Position numbers and translations under genes: made by a program. A stretch of 64,000 bases of DNA, taken from Mallotus nudiflorus (lineage: Eukaryota > Streptophyta > Magnoliopsida > Malpighiales > Euphorbiaceae). Numbering within the stretch: position 1 is the stretch's first letter; each line of letters opens with the position of its first letter. The notes beneath the pieces are model-generated. The model had not been told where the DNA came from. It did no database searches and saw nothing but the letters and a program-made list of their open reading frames with translations. Positions 59,331 through 64,000 of the stretch are shown here, piece by piece. Where the stretch lies: contig CANTUR010000112.1 in NCBI GenBank assembly GCA_947683625.1, forward strand, positions 3,906,501 through 3,970,500. Direction: 5' to 3'.

Positions 59331-61316
59331 TATACTTTTGATATGTTACTTGGATGCTAGAGTTTTGATTGATCCAGGTGCCACACATTCTTTTGTGCCC
59401 CCTATTTTTTCTTCGAAGTTGTGTTAGCAAGCTTCGAGAATGGCTTTTCCTTTATCTGTCACCACTCCTCTAAAAAATTCATTAGACACCGACGTTATTC
59501 TTTCTAGTTGTCCGATGTTTGTGGGAGGCAGAGAATTACCAGTAGAATTAATGTTATTGGATGTGATGGATTTCAATGTGATCCTAGTATGGACTTGTTA
59601 TCTCAGCACTATACCATTGTGGATTGTCAGAGTAAAGAGGTGATTTTTAGAATTCTAGATGAAGAAGAGTTTAATTTTATGGGTGATAAGAGTTATGCAT
59701 CTTAGAATCTCATCTCCGCTATCATGGCTAAAAAGATGCTGAGGAAGGGATGTCAGGGATACCTAGCACTTATTAGACATACTTTAATTGAGATGTTGTC
59801 TCTCATAGATGTTCCAGTTGCCTGTAAGTTTCTTGACATTTTTCTTAAGGAGGTACCAAGTTTACCACCTCATAGAGAGATCGAATTCTGTATAGATGCA
59901 GTCCCAGGTACAACTCTTATTTTGATGTCGCCCTATAGAATAGCTCCTGTAGAGTTAAAGGAATTGAAGGAGCAATAGTAGGATTTATTAGATAAGGGTT
60001 TCATTAAACATAATGTTTCTCCTTGGAGTGCACCATTCATGCTTGTGAAGAAGAATGATGGTACATTGAGACTGTGTATTGATTATAAAGAGCTGAATAA
60101 GGTGACAATGAAAAACAAGTATCCTCTTCCAAGGATATATGATTTGTTTGATCAACTTCAGGGTGCACAGTTCTTTTCTAAGATTGATTTGAGGTCAGGT
60201 TATCATCATTTAAGGATCAGTGAGGCCGATGTTGCTAAAATGGCATTTTACATTCGATATGGCCACTGTGAGTTTCTAGTGATGTCATTCGGGTTGACTA
60301 ATGTACCAGTTACTTTCATGAATCTGATGAACAAAGTATTCAAACCATTTATGGATTGGTTTATGGTAGTTTTCATTAATGATATACTGGTGTATTCGAA
60401 GAGTATGGAGGAGCACATATATCATTTAAGGACAGTACTACAAACTCTAAGAGAACATCAACTTTATGTTAAATTCTCAAAGTGTGATTTCTGGTTGGAG
60501 AGTGTTGCATTCCTTGGACACATAGTATCTAAAGACGGTATTCAAGTTAATCCACAGAAGATTGAGGCAGTGTTTGAGTGGCCCAGACCAATAACAGTCA
60601 TGAAGATTCAGAGTTTTTTGGGTTTGGCTGGATATTATAGGAGGTTTGTGCATGATTTCTTGAGAATTACAACTCCTATGACTTTCCTAACTCAGAAGAA
60701 TTTGAAGTTTGCATGGTCAAATGCTTGTGAGAATATTTTTCAATTACTAAAGTAGAAGTTAACCACAGCTCCAGTTCTAGCTTTCCCTAATGGAGTAGAT
60801 AAGTTTACTGTGTATTATGATGCCTCCAGAGTCTGCCTAGGTTGTGTGTTAATGCAGAATGGTAGGGTGATAGCTTATGCTTCGAGGTAGTTAAAGAAGT
60901 ATGAATAGAATTATCCTAGTCATGACCTAAAGATGGCTATAGTGATCTTTGCTCTCAAGATTTAGAGACTTTATTTGTACGGGGTGACTTGTGAGATTTT
61001 CACAAATCACAAAAGCATGAAGTACATTTTTCAACAGAGAGATATGAACTTGAGGCAGAGGAGACGGTTAGAACTCTTGAAGGATTATGAATACGATATC
61101 CTTTATCATCTAGGCAAGGCTAATGTGGTAGCAAATGCTTTGAGTAGGAAGTCCTCAGGTAGTCTTGCTCACATTAGTATGGAGAGGACATTGTTGATCC
61201 AAGAGTTGCATGAGTTAGTGGATCAATGTTTGATGATAAAGATTAGCAGATCAGGTAGACTGTTAGCTCAGTTCAAAGTTCAATCAGTGTTGAGAGATAA
61301 GATTAAGGCAGCTTAG
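59331..61316 (+). pseudogene. protease, RT and RNase H of copy B
   Basis: Protease: LIDPGATHSFVPP at about 59368-59405. RT: an open stretch of 238 residues (60039-60755) has YPLPRIYDLFDQLQGAQFF, VMSFGLTNVP and FINDILVYS, where the catalytic DD has become ND, so the polymerase is inactive. RNase H: VYYDASRVCLGC (first Asp kept) and CEIFTNHKSMKYIFQ, where the usual TDHKS Asp is Asn. Stops at about 59977-59982 (two adjacent), 60753, 60888, 60906 and 60963. Arrangement and spacing match copy A. Confidence 0.9.
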
Positions 61317-62720
61317 AGCCAAGATCCTATTCTAGCTGAGCTTGAAGAGAATGTTCGTACATGAAAGTTTACTGATTTTACACTGGATGATGAAGGTATT
61401 TTATGGATTAGTGGTAGATTATGCGTTCCTAATATGGATAATTTGATAGAGGAGATCCTTAAGGAAGCACATTCTATAACTTTTAGTGTACCTCCAAGTG
61501 TCACTAAGATGTACCATAACATCCGAGATTTGTATTAGTGAGATGGATTGAAAAAGGATGTAGCTAATTATTTTTCTAAGTGCTTAACATGTTAGCAGGT
61601 GAAAGTTGAACATCAAAAGCCTTCTAGGAAGCTTCAGCCTCTTCTGATTCCTGAGTGGAAATGGGACAGAATTGCTATGGATTTTGTAGTATAGTTACCT
61701 CGTTTAAAGGATAGATACGATTCCATCTGGGTGATTATGGACAGGTTAACCAAATCAACTCACTTTTTGCCAATTAAAGCCACTTATTCTGTAGCTAATT
61801 TGGCTAAACTCTATGTTAAGCATATTGTGTGCCTTCATGGAGTACCTGTGTCTATCATATCTGATAGAGGTTCAGTGTTTACCTCTCGATTTTGGAAAAA
61901 GTTACAGGAAGCAATGGGCACCAGGCTTGATTTCAGTACTGCTTTTCACCCTCAGACAGATGGTCAGTCTGAGAGGATGATCCAGACACTTGAGGATATG
62001 TTGAAGATGTGTGTATTGGATCTTAGAGGTAGTTAGGATGATCATTTGCCACTTGTAGAGTTTGCTTATAATAATAGCTACCATAGTAATATTGAGATGA
62101 CACCGTATAAGGCTTTATACGGAAGGAAGTGTAGATCTCCCTTGTGTTGGGACGAGATTAGAGAAAGAGCGTTGACTGGACCTGAGATAGTTCAGGATGC
62201 AACTGAGAAGGTTATTGTGATCAAAAAGAGATTAGAGACTGCAACTAGTAGACAAAAGAGCTATGCGGATCCGAGGCATAGAGATGTGGAGTTTCAGGTT
62301 TGAGACTATGTGTTTTTGAAGGTGTCTCCAATAAAGAGTGTGATGAGGTTTGGCAAGAAGGGAAAATTAGTACCGAGATATACTCAATCGTTCAAGATTT
62401 TGTAAAAAGTGGGCATGGTTGCATATCAGTTGGCTTTGCCTCTAAATCTGTCCCAAGTGCATCCAGTGTTCCATATCTAGATGTTAAGGAAATATATTTT
62501 AGACCCTTCACACGTGTTGCAGCCTGAGAGTGTGGACGTGAACAAAAACTTGACGTACAAGGAGGAGCCAGTCATGATAGTGGATTATCAATTTCATCAG
62601 TTGCGTTCGAAGCAGATTCCGATGGTCAAGGTATTGTGGCAGAGCAACAATATGGAGGAGCACACATGGGAGACTGAAGCCGAAATGCAGGTGGCTTACC
62701 CTTACCTCTTTCCTCAATGA
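61317..62720 (+). pseudogene. integrase and chromodomain of copy B
   Basis: HHCC region near 61460-61610 (CLTC has become CLTC-stop), core with DRLTKSTHFLPIKATYS, SDRGSVFTSRFW and FHPQTDGQSERMIQT; the Glu of the triad is present as in copy A's family. The frame then breaks near 62035 and 62300. The chromodomain at 62481-62720 (VKVLWQSNNMEEHTWETEAE, PYLFPQ end) is readable. The stop at 62718 is 64 bases before the 3' LTR. Confidence 0.88.
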
Positions 62721-62770
62721 ATTTTTGTATTCTGTTCTTTTATTTGAATATTCGAGGATGAATTTTTTTT

Positions 62771-62784
62771 GTAAGGGAGAAGAT
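62771..62784 (+). other. polypurine tract of copy B
   Basis: GTAAGGGAGAAGAT directly precedes TGTAATGACTCG of the 3' LTR. It corresponds to AAGGGGGGAAGAC of copy A. Confidence 0.8.
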
Positions 62785-63033
62785 TGTAATGACTCGATAT
62801 TTTAAATTATTAAAATATATTTTGAGATATGCAGTATTAATAATATTTTAAATTTTTATATATTATAATTATTTATGTGTTATTTGATTTTAGTATATAT
62901 ATGATTATTTATTCATTTATAAATATTATTATAATTATTTGAAAATATTATTTAGTTATTTTATGTTAAATATTTTGTTACGTAAGCAATTATTTGGAAG
63001 TTGTTGTTGTTGTTGTTGTTATTATTGTTATTA

Positions 63034-63103
<70 letters not shown>

Positions 63104-64000
63104 GCATGTGTTAGTTTGTTGTTAGATATATATGCATATATACTAAAGTTAGTTAATATATATATAAAGGAAAAGTCAAAAGTTATTTTTCAGGTCAACC
63201 TCCCTCCTCCTTCTTTTCTTTTTCTTCTTCTTCTTCTTTCCTCCATTGCCTACGCAACGCCACCACCCGAGCTCCACCAGTGCCACCATCAGCCACCACC
63301 AAGCTTTTCGTCACCTCCCCTACTTCCTGTTGTCGCCTAGACGTCCCTAGTTGCTGAAATCCAAGAGAAATCGTGGGTGTTCTATAGTGTCACCGGCGAG
63401 ATTTTAGTGGTGTTAAATCATGTTTCTGGGCTCGTTCAACTCCTCTCAACTCAGGCTAGACATTGCAATTCTATGACGTCCGGTTAGTGAGTTTTCTTTA
63501 AGTTTAGTTTATGTTTATTTAGAGTTTTTATTTTTTTTTTACCTTGAGTTTGAATGATTCATGATAAGTCCTTTTGGAAATGTTGTTGTGTGAATCTTTA
63601 GCTTCTTAAATATATTTTTATTTTATTTTTTTGAATTTATTTGAATTATGTATAATTATTGTATTTTTGATAATTAGAATGAATTTTTATTAATTATGTG
63701 TTTTATATGTTTTGTATAGAAATTATGTAAAATTAGTATAGTTAATTTAAATTATTAACTTTGGAAATGAGAAAATAATTTTTAGTAATTTTGGTTAATT
63801 TTTGGATAATATTTAGTATTATGTAATTTTTGGATTAATGGGTAAACTTTGTGTTTTTATTGAAATTATTGTTAATTAGTATATTTTAGATGATTTTGAA
63901 ATAATAAGTAGTATTAAAATAATTTTTACAAATTATTTACTATTTTTAACTGATTAATAATAATTTTTGAAAATATATTCAAATAATAGTTTTTTTTATT
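62785..64000 (+). mobile_element. 3' LTR of copy B (cut by window end)
   Basis: The first 1216 bases of an LTR that matches 54679 onward. It differs mainly by a much longer TTG/TTA repeat (63001-63102) and loss of some bases in the CT-rich leader. The outer end and right target duplication lie outside the window. Confidence 0.92.
63001..63102. repeat. (TTG)n/(TTA)n microsatellite
   Basis: About 100 bases of trinucleotide repeat within the 3' LTR. The same site in the 5' LTR (about 54894-54942) is about half as long. Confidence 0.93.

Overview
The window is plant nuclear DNA, most likely eudicot and from a retrotransposon-dense, heterochromatic region. It is very AT-rich, has no intact long open reading frame, and consists of LTR retrotransposons of several lineages, solo LTRs, tandem repeats and decayed fragments of two host genes. 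Primer-binding sites of the tRNA-iMet type (TGGTATCAGAGC) recur. The species cannot be told from the sequence. No gene here looks functional.

One Ty3/gypsy chromovirus family (Tekay/Del-like: gag with a CCHC knuckle, protease, RT, RNase H, integrase, terminal chromodomain) occurs four times and covers about 24.5 kb. Copy A is on the minus strand (1-8974; its outer LTR is cut by the window start). There is a solo LTR at 15398-18879 with a perfect 5-bp target duplication, and a second solo LTR at 45756-48487 in the opposite orientation. Copy B is on the plus strand (54679 to beyond 64000). The internal regions of copies A and B are both 5006 bp by the boundaries drawn here. Both carry many premature stops.

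Other mobile DNA, left to right: a gag-only Ty1/copia element (12007-14551); a relic of a second gypsy family on the minus strand (about 19663-23700); a CRM-like chromovirus (24139-28812) that has lost gag and carries an inserted chloroplast ndhB fragment between RT and RNase H; a fold-back element with long inverted arms (29978-31159); a plus-strand relative of the second gypsy family with both LTRs (32752-39890); an unrelated solo LTR with perfect target duplication (43785-45312); and an Ogre/Tat-like relic (about 48550-54678) with gag, no pol, and three successive tandem-repeat families beside its LTR. Copy B inserted into that relic.

Host remnants are a two-exon fragment resembling SWC5/BCNT (minus, 28830-29430), whose 3' end abuts the CRM-like element, and pieces of the leucine-rich-repeat part of an NLR disease-resistance gene (minus, about 31590-43395), split by at least three insertions. 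An exon-like stretch at 14590-14790 is unrecognised. The window reads as a record of nested insertion, LTR-LTR recombination, internal deletion and mutation toward stop codons.
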